Positions 26,251 through 34,277 of a stretch of DNA of 64,000 nt are shown in pieces; position 1 is the stretch's first letter, and each line of letters begins with the position of its first letter. The stretch is from Myxococcales bacterium (GTDB taxonomy: Bacteria; Myxococcota_A; Polyangia; Polyangiales; Polyangiaceae), in the NCBI GenBank assembly GCA_004193285.1, contig SECP01000035.1, positions 31,947 to 95,946 on the forward strand, written 5' to 3'. A program made the position numbers and the translations under genes. Below the pieces are notes generated by a model, which did not search any database, was not told the DNA's origin, and saw only the letters and a list, made by a program, of their open reading frames with translations.

Positions 26251-26900
26251 CAATGAGCGATAAGAACGAGCTCAACGACGACGCGTGGGAGGAGAAGGAC
26301 CCGAACGATGCGCCGCTGCCCAAGGCTGACGCAGACGCGGGGGCCGAGACAGACGACCGAGGCGCGCGCCGCCGCCGTCGTGAGCCCGATCTCGAGCCGA
26401 GCGACGAGCGCCAGAAGAAGGCGCTCGACTTCTTGACCACCGTCGTCACGGAGATGGAGATGGACTGCACGGTGCATTTGCGCCGAGCTCGCGAGGGCAA
26501 CTCCGTCGACGAAATCAACCTGGAGATCGCCGGCCGCGACGCCGGACGCATCATCGGCAAGAAGGGCCAGGTGCTCTCGGCCTTGCAGTTCGTCACCCAC
26601 CGCGTGATCAACCGCCCCGGTTTGGATCGCCGTCACGTGTCGGTAGACGCCGAAGGCTACAAGAGCCGTCGTGACGACTCGCTCGCGAGCATGGCCCGCC
26701 GCCTTGGCAAGCAGGCGGTCGAGCAAGGCAAAATCATCACCTTCGAGCCGATGAACCCGCGCGACCGTCGCGTGGTGCACCTCGCGCTCTCGGGCTTCGA
26801 GGGGGTCATCACCCGGAGCGATGGTGAGGGCGACGACCGCCGCGTACAGATCATCCCGGTGCGCCGCGCCGGGACCGCCGGCGGCGCCAGCCCCGCCTGA
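26247..26900 (+). CDS. jag: KH/R3H RNA-binding protein Jag (KhpB)
   Basis: 217 aa; ATG 26247 overlaps the yidC stop, and an in-frame ATG at 26253 is also possible. An acidic, disordered N-terminus (about 1-50) replaces the Jag-N domain. A KH domain (about 75-150) with RIIGKKGQVL (the GxxG loop) and an R3H domain (about 155-205) with MNPRDRRVVHLAL follow. Cytoplasmic RNA-binding protein, linked in other bacteria with cell division and envelope control. Last gene of the rpmH cluster; a strong hairpin follows. Confidence 0.93.
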   Translation: MTMSDKNELNDDAWEEKDPNDAPLPKADADAGAETDDRGARRRRREPDLEPSDERQKKALDFLTTVVTEMEMDCTVHLRRAREGNSVDEINLEIAGRDAGRIIGKKGQVLSALQFVTHRVINRPGLDRRHVSVDAEGYKSRRDDSLASMARRLGKQAVEQGKIITFEPMNPRDRRVVHLALSGFEGVITRSDGEGDDRRVQIIPVRRAGTAGGASPA

Positions 26901-26933
26901 CCCCTGGCCGAATCGCGAGGACTGCCCCATAAA

Positions 26934-26955
26934 GTGGGCGTCGTTTGACGCCCAC
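26934..26955 (+). terminator. Hairpin terminator after jag
   Basis: GTGGGCGTC and GACGCCCAC form a perfect 9-bp stem with a GTTT loop, 34 bases past the jag stop. No T run follows, but the stem is strong and separates the rpmH cluster from the lipoprotein pair. TTGACG inside it (26945-26950) with TTACAT at 26966 might also serve as a weak promoter for the next gene. Confidence 0.5.
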
Positions 26956-27020
26956 CGGGGCGGCCTTACATGCTCCGCCGGTAGGCTTCGTCCAATCCGA
27001 AGGGACTTAGGAGATAGAGC

Positions 27021-27617
27021 ATGAGCAGCATGGGACGGCTTGGCGCAGTGTTGGCATCGGCAGTAGCCCTTTCGGCCATGGGCTGTGGGCCCAAGGCGGT
27101 GCGCGGGGACGAGGTCGCCGGACTGGACGACCAGGCCATGAGCACGGGGCTGGATCGCCGTGACCTGCAGAAGCTCCTGCAGGAAAACATGAAGGCGCTG
27201 GAGACAGCGCCGGTCATCAAGCGCTGGGAAGGCGAGCAGATGCCTGCAGTCGCAGTCCTGCCGCTGCGCAACGAGACCAGCGAGCACGTGGAGGGTGCGC
27301 TGGACGCGCTCATCAGTGACATCGAGACCACGCTCGTCAACGCCGGTCACGTGCGGGTGATCAGCATGGAGCAGCAGGGCAACCTCATCGCGCAGATCCG
27401 CCAGCAGTACTCGGGCGCCTTCGACCCGAGCCAGATCTCTACCTGGGGTAAGCAGATCGGCGCGCGCTACGTCGTGACCGGCAAGGTCTTCACCAGCGAC
27501 GAGCGGCAGGACGGCGAGCGCCGCGTCCAGTACTTCATGTTCATTCAGGTGCTGGAGGTGGAGACGGCGCAGATCCTGTTCCAGCACAAATCCGCCGTCA
27601 CCAAAGCCATCATCTGA
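27021..27617 (+). CDS. LpoB-like penicillin-binding protein activator lipoprotein
   Basis: 198 aa. AGGAG lies 8 bases before the ATG. Signal peptide with lipobox LSAMGC. The mature part has PAVAVLPLRNETSEHVEGALDALISDIETTLVN, the family core, then GKQIGARYVVTGKVF and a final QILFQHKSAVTK. LpoB lipoproteins in the outer membrane stimulate class A penicillin-binding proteins. It pairs with the COG3014 lipoprotein 22 bp downstream, a pairing also known from gamma-proteobacteria. Direct activation of a PBP in this organism is inferred. Confidence 0.8.
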   Translation: MSSMGRLGAVLASAVALSAMGCGPKAVRGDEVAGLDDQAMSTGLDRRDLQKLLQENMKALETAPVIKRWEGEQMPAVAVLPLRNETSEHVEGALDALISDIETTLVNAGHVRVISMEQQGNLIAQIRQQYSGAFDPSQISTWGKQIGARYVVTGKVFTSDERQDGERRVQYFMFIQVLEVETAQILFQHKSAVTKAII

Positions 27618-27639
27618 ACGGGCACGGAGCGAACGGGTC

Positions 27640-29025
27640 ATGAAGCTGATGGGCCGCGCGCGCGCCGGCCGCCTGCTGGGCGTACTGCTCGCGCTCGGCG
27701 CGCTCTCCGGCTGTGCCAGTCACTCGGACAAGACGAAAGAGATTCGCACCGCGCTCGACGCGGGACAGCCGAAGCGCGCCCTCGAGCTCTTGAACGAAGA
27801 GCTCGAAACCAGCTCGGAGAAGGAGCTCCCCAAGTCGCTCACGGGAGACAACGCCCTTCTGCTTCTGGACCGCGCCATGGTGCTGCAGCAGCTGCAGAGC
27901 TACAAGCTGTCCAGCCGCGACCTCGAGGTATCCGACAAGCAGATCGAGATGCTGGACTTCTCGCGCGACGCTACGGACGAGATCGGCAAGTACCTCTTCT
28001 CGGACGACTCGGGGCCCTACAAGGCGCCGCCGTACGAGAAGCTGATGATCAACACCATGAACATGGTGAACTACCTCGCGCAGGGTGATCTTCAGGGCGC
28101 GCGGGTGGAAGCGCGCCGCCTGAGCGTGATGCAAAAGTACTTCAAGGATCGCGATCCGGAGAACGCGCTGTCCGCGCCCGGTAGCTACCTGGCAGGCTTC
28201 ACCTTCGAAAAGAGCGGCAACTACGACGAGGCGCTGCGCTACTACGACGAAGCCCTCGCCCACTCGCAGTACCAAAGCCTCGCTGAGCCCATCCGTCGTC
28301 TGATGCCGCGCTCCGGGTACGCCTCGCCCCGCCTACGCAAAGCCGGGGGCGTGAGCGAGGGCGAGTCACCCACGGCGCCTGGGGAGGCGGAGGCCGAGGC
28401 CCAGCAGGGGGAGCTGCTGGTCATCGTGAGCTACGGCCGCGTACCCGCGAAGATCGCGCGCCGCTTGCCCATCGGCTTGGCCCTCACTTACGCGAGCGGC
28501 GCGATCTCGCCCAACTCCGCCTCACAAGCCAACGAGCTCGCCGCCCAGGGTCTCGTCACTTGGGTGAACTACCCGGAGCTCGGCAAAGCGCGGGGCCGAT
28601 ACGACCGCCCTTCGTTTCAGCTAGACGGCCAGTCTCGAGGGCTCGAAGGCATCGTCGCGGTGGACACGGAGGCGCAGCGCTCCTGGGATGCAGTCAAGGG
28701 GACCATCATCGCCTCCGCCATCACGCGTACGGTCGCGCGAGTGGTCGCCGGTAAGGCGGTGGAGGCGGGCACCAACGCCGCCACCGGCAAGGACAGCCCC
28801 CTCGGGCTCCTGCTCGGCCTCGCCACCCAGGTAACGCTCACCGCGACCGACACGCCTGACACTCGCAATTGGCAAACGCTGCCGGCGCGCATGGCGTTCT
28901 CGCGGGTCATGCTCGCGCCAGGTCCGCGCACCATACGGCTCAGCGCCCGCGGCGCGACCATGACGAAGAAGGTCGACATCAAGCCCGGCGGGTTCGCGGT
29001 CGTGAACCTCACCGTCCTGGAGTAG
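27640..29025 (+). CDS. COG3014-type TPR lipoprotein
   Basis: 461 aa. Lipobox LSGC near residue 25. TPR-like helices (about 35-215), including YLAGFTFEKSGNYDEALRYYDEALAH, then an acidic linker (about 230-250) and a beta-rich region (about 255-330, from GELLVIVSYGRVPAKI). It then has a Gly/Ala-rich helical hairpin (about 350-395) that may touch the membrane, and a final beta segment. This matches the COG3014 lipoproteins encoded beside lpoB. Function unknown; context suggests wall synthesis. ATG with weak ribosome site. Confidence 0.7.
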   Translation: MKLMGRARAGRLLGVLLALGALSGCASHSDKTKEIRTALDAGQPKRALELLNEELETSSEKELPKSLTGDNALLLLDRAMVLQQLQSYKLSSRDLEVSDKQIEMLDFSRDATDEIGKYLFSDDSGPYKAPPYEKLMINTMNMVNYLAQGDLQGARVEARRLSVMQKYFKDRDPENALSAPGSYLAGFTFEKSGNYDEALRYYDEALAHSQYQSLAEPIRRLMPRSGYASPRLRKAGGVSEGESPTAPGEAEAEAQQGELLVIVSYGRVPAKIARRLPIGLALTYASGAISPNSASQANELAAQGLVTWVNYPELGKARGRYDRPSFQLDGQSRGLEGIVAVDTEAQRSWDAVKGTIIASAITRTVARVVAGKAVEAGTNAATGKDSPLGLLLGLATQVTLTATDTPDTRNWQTLPARMAFSRVMLAPGPRTIRLSARGATMTKKVDIKPGGFAVVNLTVLE

Positions 29026-29030
29026 CCGCG

Positions 29031-29456
29031 TTGCGCGAGCTCTTTCAATCCGTGCTCGTCGGCGACCCGGATCCGGAAGTGACGGGCCTGGAAGCAGAGC
29101 TACGTTCCGCGCAGCTCGCCGGCAACGTCGCTCACCTCGACCGTCTCATCTCTGCGGAGCTCCTGTTCACGGGTCCGGACGGCTCGCTCGCGTCCAAGGC
29201 CGATGATCTGGCCGCGCACGCATCTGGCGCGGTGCGGTTTCGAGAGCACACGCCGCTCGAGCTGCAGGTCCGCCGAGTGGGAGAGGACGTCGCGATCGTA
29301 GCGCTCTTGGCGAAGCTGAAGGTGGAGGTCAACGGAAGCGCCGTACAAGGTACCTACCGCTACACCCGGGTCTGGGCCCGTGAGCAGGGCGGCTGGCGCA
29401 TCGTCGGCGGTCACGTCGCCCCCGCACCTGAATCGCCACGAATCGCGGAGCGGTAG
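29031..29456 (+). CDS. NTF2-like (SnoaL/DUF4440) protein
   Basis: 141 aa from TTG 29031, just after the previous stop; the frame is open upstream within the lipoprotein gene and a GTG at 29049 is less likely. The pattern LEAELRSAQLAGNVAHLDRLISAELLFTGPDG, then YRYTRVWAREQGGWRIVGGHVAP, is that of DUF4440/NTF2-fold proteins. These small cone-shaped proteins bind ligands or act as hydrolases or isomerases; the ligand is unknown. No signal peptide, so cytoplasmic. Confidence 0.65.
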   Translation: MRELFQSVLVGDPDPEVTGLEAELRSAQLAGNVAHLDRLISAELLFTGPDGSLASKADDLAAHASGAVRFREHTPLELQVRRVGEDVAIVALLAKLKVEVNGSAVQGTYRYTRVWAREQGGWRIVGGHVAPAPESPRIAER

Positions 29457-29547
29457 ACGAAGCGCCGAGCGGCGCTTCGCGCCACGGGGCGGGGTTGCGG
29501 CCCGCGCGGCGCAACCCTATGCGTGGGGCTCAACCGAGGGAGCCCAG

Positions 29548-29916
29548 ATGTCAGTGAACGAGATCGCGAATCGATACGTCGCGCTTTGCAATGAAGGCAA
29601 GTTCGAGCAAATCCTGGAAGAGCTGTTTGCGTCGGACTCCGTGAGCGTGGAAGCATCCGCGCCTCCGGGCATGGATCCTACGTCCAGCGGCATCGCCGCG
29701 ATTCGAGCCAAGGGTGAGTGGTGGGCCAACAACCACGAGATTCACAGCGTGGAGGTCTCTGGCCCGTACCCGAACGGGGATCGTTTCGCGGTCCGCTTCG
29801 TGCTGGATGTCACGAACAAGCCGAGCGCCCGCCGCATGAAGATGGATGAGATTGGCCTGTTCACGGTAGAGAACGGGAAGATCTCGCGCGAAGAATTCTT
29901 CTACCAAGGCGGCTGA
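29548..29916 (+). CDS. SnoaL-like NTF2-fold protein
   Basis: 122 aa from ATG 29548. Begins with the helix NEIANRYVALCNEGKFEQILEELFA and ends with the strands of an NTF2 fold (FAVRFVLDVTNKPS, FTVENGKISREEFFYQG). Members include polyketide cyclases and many uncharacterised proteins. It is a second, unrelated-looking NTF2 protein within 100 bp of the last, but similarity between the two is low, so a recent duplication is unlikely. Convergent with the dehalogenase-like gene. Confidence 0.7.
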   Translation: MSVNEIANRYVALCNEGKFEQILEELFASDSVSVEASAPPGMDPTSSGIAAIRAKGEWWANNHEIHSVEVSGPYPNGDRFAVRFVLDVTNKPSARRMKMDEIGLFTVENGKISREEFFYQGG

Positions 29917-29934
29917 GTCGCTCCCGCCAGCTGC

Positions 29935-30927
29935 TCAGGGCTCCGCCTTGGGCAGCCAGGCGCGGAGGGCGGCTGCGATTTCGAGGGGTAGGTCTTCGGG
30001 CGCGTGGTGACCGGCGACCCCAAGCGCGACCGTACGCAGGTCGGCCGGCGGCGCGGCGGCCCAGGAGGCGATGCGCACCGCCTGACTGAGCGGGGCCGAT
30101 TCGAAGGTCAGGATGAGCTTGGCAATCCCGGCGCTCTGCTCGATCCATCGTGCGTTGTCGTCCACGACCGCGAGCATGTCCGCCGGCTCTCCCTCGATCG
30201 GCAGCTCTCGCGTCCATTGCAGGATGGGTCGACGCGAGCGAGCGTCCGGAAACGGTGCGTAGTAGGCGGCCCGGTCGGCGTCAGCAAGGCCGCTCTTTAC
30301 GCCATTTTCGAGAGATTTCGCGAGGAACTCGTTGCGCTCCAGCACCATGGCTTCACCTTGCCCGGCCGTGCGCAAAGCTCTGAACATGGTCGCAGCGGGC
30401 GGAGGGTACTGACCGAAAGTGCGACCCTCGATGACCGTCTCCAGCACGGCCACCCCGCGAACGCGCCCTGGGTGGCGCCGCGCCCAATCGAGCGCCAACA
30501 CTCCGCCCCAATCGTGCCCGACCAAGACCACGTCGCGTAGCGCGAGCGCATCGAACCAGGCGTCCAGGTAGCGCGCATGGTCGCGGAAGCGGTAGGGGAT
30601 GTCCGGCTTGCCGGACCGTCCCATCCCGATCAGGTCGGGCGCGAGCAGCCGACCGGACCCGAAGAGCTCCGGCAGCACCTTGCGCCACACGTGCGAGGAG
30701 AGCGGATTGCCGTGGAGGAAAACCACCGGCGCGCCGGTACCTTGCTCCAAGTACGCCAGGTGCGAGTCGAGCACCGGCGTGCTTCGCGACTCGATCTCGT
30801 TCTCTGCGGTGCCGTTGTCGTGGATGGTCATGGCTGGCTTCCTCTCGGCTCGAGCGGCGGTGCTCGGAAGGGCCGGGCCCGAACAAGCGGTGGTCGTAAG
30901 CACCGCCAGAATCGCCGCTTTCTGCAT
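29935..30927 (-). CDS. Haloalkane dehalogenase-like alpha/beta hydrolase, lipoprotein form
   Basis: 330 aa from ATG 30927, which gives a lipoprotein signal (LTTTAC). All five active-site residues of HLD-II dehalogenases can be placed: Asn of HGNPLSSHVW, nucleophile Asp and halide Trp of GHDWGG, acid Glu of LETVIEG, and base His of GHHAPED. Dehalogenases hydrolyse a carbon-halogen bond to an alcohol. Known members are mostly cytoplasmic, so a lipid anchor and periplasmic site would be odd. Starting at the internal Met (MTIHDNG, residue 32) would remove the signal. Probably controlled by the divergent LysR gene. Confidence 0.8.
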   Translation of the reverse strand: MQKAAILAVLTTTACSGPALPSTAARAERKPAMTIHDNGTAENEIESRSTPVLDSHLAYLEQGTGAPVVFLHGNPLSSHVWRKVLPELFGSGRLLAPDLIGMGRSGKPDIPYRFRDHARYLDAWFDALALRDVVLVGHDWGGVLALDWARRHPGRVRGVAVLETVIEGRTFGQYPPPAATMFRALRTAGQGEAMVLERNEFLAKSLENGVKSGLADADRAAYYAPFPDARSRRPILQWTRELPIEGEPADMLAVVDDNARWIEQSAGIAKLILTFESAPLSQAVRIASWAAAPPADLRTVALGVAGHHAPEDLPLEIAAALRAWLPKAEP

Positions 30928-30979
30928 GAGCTGGAGCTTGCGCCTGCCGAACGGTTTCCGGAACTGATGATTCGTGTTG

Positions 30980-31000
30980 TATAAACTCACCTATAGTGAG
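30980..31000 (+). promoter_or_regulatory. Operator-like inverted repeat with -10 box between dehalogenase and LysR genes
   Basis: CTCAC-CTATA-GTGAG (30986-31000) is a perfect 5+5 inverted repeat whose right arm includes the LysR GTG start (30996). TATAAA (30980-30985) lies just upstream and fits a -10 box, so the LysR mRNA would have almost no leader. Placement suits autoregulation by the LysR protein; this is inferred. Confidence 0.35.
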
Positions 31001-31901
31001 CATTCGAGCCCTCGACCTGAACCTGCTCGTCGTGCTGCACACGGTGCTTCTCGAGCGCAATGTCTCGCGCGCGGCCGCGCTCCTCCATGTCACTCCCTCC
31101 GCCGTCAGCAACGCCTTGGCCCGCCTGCGTGAGCAGCTGGGTGATCCGCTGTTCACGCGACAAGGCCGCGGCATCTCCCCCACTCCCCGCGCGCTGGAGC
31201 TGAAGCCCGCGCTGGACCGGGCGTTCGCGGAGCTGGAGCGCGCGGTCCTCACTGCACCTTTCGATGCGAAGACCTGCACGCGCCACTTCACGTTGGCGGT
31301 GGCGGACGTCGGTCAGATTGCGTGGGTACCGCGGCTAGCGGTAGCCATCCAGCGCGAGCTGCCGCAAGCGACGCTCCGGGTCATCAATATCGACTCGCTG
31401 GTGGCCCTGGGGGATTTGGCGTCACCGGAGGTGGACGTGCACGTGGGCATCGCCGGCACGGGGCCCGGGCTCCACGCCGAGCGGCTGCTCGAGGTGCCCA
31501 GCCTCCTCGTCGCTGGGCGCGGCCACCCAGCACGGCGACGCAAGCTCACGAGCGGTGAGCTCTCCGCGCTGCAACACGTGCGGGTGGAGATGGTGCCAGG
31601 CAAAAACTACGCGGACCCCTTCGCCACGCTCTTCCAGCGCGCCAAGGCCCGGCGCCTGGTGACGCTCAGCGTGCCGTCCTTCAGCGCCGCCGCGGAGGTC
31701 GTCGCCCAAACCGACTTCGTGACGATGCTGCCCGCACCGCTGTTCGCCGCAAAGTCCGAAATCCTCGGGCTGCGCGCGCTCATCAACGCGCTGCCCGAGC
31801 ACCGCACGCGCTTTTCGATGAGCTGGCACGACCGCACCCACTCGGATCCAGCCGCCCGCGCCTTTCGCGAGCTGGTTCGTACCGCGGTGTGCCCGCCCTA
31901 A
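30996..31901 (+). CDS. LysR family transcriptional regulator
   Basis: 301 aa from GTG 30996. Winged helix-turn-helix (about residues 5-63) with LDLNLLVVLHTVLLERNVSRAAALLHVTPSAVSNALARLREQLGDPLF, then a type 2 periplasmic-binding-like effector domain (about 90-300). The NodD/PcpR-like start and the lack of insertions give a normal length. It is divergent from the dehalogenase-like gene with about 70 bp between them, the classic arrangement of a LysR regulator and its target. Effector unknown. Confidence 0.92.
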   Translation: MSIRALDLNLLVVLHTVLLERNVSRAAALLHVTPSAVSNALARLREQLGDPLFTRQGRGISPTPRALELKPALDRAFAELERAVLTAPFDAKTCTRHFTLAVADVGQIAWVPRLAVAIQRELPQATLRVINIDSLVALGDLASPEVDVHVGIAGTGPGLHAERLLEVPSLLVAGRGHPARRRKLTSGELSALQHVRVEMVPGKNYADPFATLFQRAKARRLVTLSVPSFSAAAEVVAQTDFVTMLPAPLFAAKSEILGLRALINALPEHRTRFSMSWHDRTHSDPAARAFRELVRTAVCPP

Positions 31902-32346
31902 ACGCGCTCGAGCGATTGAACCTCGCACACTTGCCCATTGCGCCGCCGGGACAACTCGCGGGCGCGGATGCTCCTTCGGATCCGAACAAGGCTCCGCATC
32001 CCGCATCCCGCATCCCGCATCGCCGGGCCCCGCGCGAGCGCCTCGCCAGCGCGCCGAGAGGACTGCCTCGCGGCAGAGCCTGAAGTTTGGCCATCCTTCG
32101 GATCCGAAGAAGGGCTCGAGCCGACAACAGTGCCTCCCGGGCGAACTCCCGAAGCCGAGGCCGAAGCGAAGCCCCAAAGTCTGGAAGCCGCGTCAACCTT
32201 CGAATCCGCGGGTCCGCGGATCCGAAGAACGGGTCGAGCCGAGAACAGTGCCTCCCGGGCGACACACCGCACGGAAGCGCCGGGTTAGGTCACGCGGGCA
32301 ACGAGCTCGAGCGATACCGAGGGGCGCCGTGGAGCAGCGCCCCTCT
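31902..32346. repeat. Intergenic region with dispersed-type repeats
   Basis: No convincing gene. Contents: a heptamer repeated four times (CCCGCAT, 31990-32018); three sites with the palindrome-like TTCGGATCCGAA or a variant (31974, 32097, 32196-32227); and a 46-bp direct repeat at 32099-32144 and 32217-32262 with three mismatches, carrying TCGAGCCGA and CAGTGCCTCCCGGGCGA. The composition is like noncoding spacer elements that may recur in this genome. Confidence 0.7.
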
Positions 32347-34272
32347 TCATGGGCCGGCGAACGCTTTGCCGTCGTAGTGGTACTTGCGTGAGCCGCCGCT
32401 CCACGGGAGAAGGAGCGGCTCCAGACCGCCGGCGGAGGTCGTATCGGGCGGGAAAGGGTAGCTTTGCTCCGTCCAACCGATGGCGCGCGAGGGACGCAGC
32501 TCTAGGTCGAAGCCGCGCTTGGCGGGCGTGAAAGCGACCGCGCCGATGATTTGATCTTTACCTAGCGCGCGGCCCGTCTCCGCCGCAAAGACGCGGACGA
32601 TGCCGTCCCCCTGCACGGAGTACACGTAGAGCGCATGACGGTCCACCGTGTCCCCCCCGAGGGCCTTGCTGGCTTTGGCGTGGAGCACGGCGCGTACGAT
32701 GATTTCCGCCTTGCCGTCGCCAGTGAGGTCGCGCGCGGTCGCGTCCAAGATGTCCTTCGGATCCGCGACGCCGATGGCGATGAACGCGTAGCTCAGGCCT
32801 TCACGAAAGCCTTTGCCGAACACGACCATGTCCTTGCCGTGGATGAGGACGCGCTCCGGGCCGCGGTCGCCCGCGACGTCCGTCACGAAGTCGAACGTGG
32901 GTTTGCCGGAGACGCCGCGGTCCTTCTTGTACAGCGCGTACACGCGGTCCAGCAGCTCGTCCGCCGAAGGAGGACGAGGCGCGGGCGGGGCGGGAGGCTC
33001 GTCACTCTTGGCAGCTCTGGCTTTCGGCTTCTTTCCCCCCACACCGGGCGTACCGGCGGCTTGTTTGGGGGTGAAGCCAGTTTCGCCGGCAGGCTCGAAG
33101 CCTTTGCCCTTCCACGTGAAGGTGCGGCTACCGACGCTCTCCCATGGCAGCAGGGTGGCTCCCATATCCCCTGGCTGAACCTCCGAGAAGGTCCCGGGCT
33201 CGAAGCCCTCCGCCGCCCCCTGCGCGATCTCGATGCCAGCTTTTGAGAGCTTTACCTTGTTGGAGATCTCGCCGTCCGGCGTTTTTATGCCCACTTCGTG
33301 CGCGAAAGCTAGGAAGGGCTGATCGTCTCGACCGACTTTGATGACGGTGAGCACCTCGCGGTACTTGTCGGCCGAGCCGACTCTCTTTTGCACGACGATT
33401 TCATCCCGACCGTCGGCGTCGAAATCCACGAGCTCGAGCCGGCTCACCTTCGCGGCGTCGTCGACTCCCAGATCGGCGAAGTAGAACTCCTTACCCGCAC
33501 GAAAATGCGGACCGATGATGACGAGGTTGCCGCCCCAGACCGCGACGCGCTCCACCATGCCGTCTCCGGAGACGTTGCCGTACGCTTCGCGCGCCGGGCT
33601 GGCGGGCAGGCCTTTGGCCTTGATGATGGATTCTTGGAGCCCCTGCTCGTTCGCGAGCAGCAGCGGAGGCATTCCCTTACCAGAGCGCGCGGTCGCGGTG
33701 CCGATGACTGCGCTCACGCTTCCGGGCGCGTCCGCGTCCGTGTAGGTGAGCGTGGCGCGCAGCCCGACGCGCGTGCGCGCCGCTTCCGGAAAAGCGGTCC
33801 ACGGAATTTGAGCTTCCACCGAGAGGCCTTTGTCCGTGGGCGCTTCCACGATTTTTGCGCCACCGACTGCGCTGCCTTTGACCTTGACCGCTCCCGCGAC
33901 CTTGCCCGGTTGCCCCGGAAACAGCTCCACTGCGTAGGTTTGGCCTTTGGGGAAGCTCAGGTAGAGCGTCGCGTGGTCTTCCTTGTCCCCGGCGGCGGCG
34001 CTGCGCACGACTTTCTTATCGAACACTTTGAGCACGACGTAGAGGCTGCCTTCGTCGTAAGCGACGGTAGCGGCGACGCGCGGGTCCCCGCTGCTGGGCT
34101 TGCCTTCCAGCGTGTCGCCCAAGTCCGTCATCTTGTTCGGCCACTCGCGCAAGTCGCCGTCGATGCGGATCTTGACGTCGTCCACCGGCTCGGCGGAGAG
34201 GGTGCGACCGGCGAGCGCAGGAGCGGTGGCGAGCACCAGGGCAAGACCCCAGAGCGTGGGGGTGCGTTTCAT
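32347..34272 (-). CDS. Secreted protein with CBM9-like N-terminal domain
   Basis: 641 aa from ATG 34272; a GTG at 34281 overlaps the pspA stop (GTGA) and is an alternative. Signal peptide ends at PALAG. The segment VKIRIDGDLREWPNK ... VAATVAYDEGSLYVVLKVFDK (about 30-85) is the start of a CBM9/DOMON-like domain, which in other proteins binds sugars or haem. Two later regions (about 225-300 and 450-560) have FG-GAP-like DFDADGRDEIVV and DLTGDGKAEIIV motifs, suggesting calcium-binding beta-propeller blades. A Pro/Ala linker lies near 420-440. Last gene of the pspA group; role unknown. Confidence 0.6.
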   Translation of the reverse strand: MKRTPTLWGLALVLATAPALAGRTLSAEPVDDVKIRIDGDLREWPNKMTDLGDTLEGKPSSGDPRVAATVAYDEGSLYVVLKVFDKKVVRSAAAGDKEDHATLYLSFPKGQTYAVELFPGQPGKVAGAVKVKGSAVGGAKIVEAPTDKGLSVEAQIPWTAFPEAARTRVGLRATLTYTDADAPGSVSAVIGTATARSGKGMPPLLLANEQGLQESIIKAKGLPASPAREAYGNVSGDGMVERVAVWGGNLVIIGPHFRAGKEFYFADLGVDDAAKVSRLELVDFDADGRDEIVVQKRVGSADKYREVLTVIKVGRDDQPFLAFAHEVGIKTPDGEISNKVKLSKAGIEIAQGAAEGFEPGTFSEVQPGDMGATLLPWESVGSRTFTWKGKGFEPAGETGFTPKQAAGTPGVGGKKPKARAAKSDEPPAPPAPRPPSADELLDRVYALYKKDRGVSGKPTFDFVTDVAGDRGPERVLIHGKDMVVFGKGFREGLSYAFIAIGVADPKDILDATARDLTGDGKAEIIVRAVLHAKASKALGGDTVDRHALYVYSVQGDGIVRVFAAETGRALGKDQIIGAVAFTPAKRGFDLELRPSRAIGWTEQSYPFPPDTTSAGGLEPLLLPWSGGSRKYHYDGKAFAGP

Positions 34273-34277
34273 GGGAC

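Noticed and set aside
24604..26253. Long minus-strand open frame of about 550 codons opposite yidC
   Set aside because: It is the mirror frame of a clear yidC gene in GC-rich DNA, with His/Arg/Leu-rich low-complexity translation and no family features.
29031..29916. Recent tandem duplication of NTF2 proteins
   Set aside because: The two proteins share the fold but little sequence, so they are better seen as separate acquisitions or old relatives.
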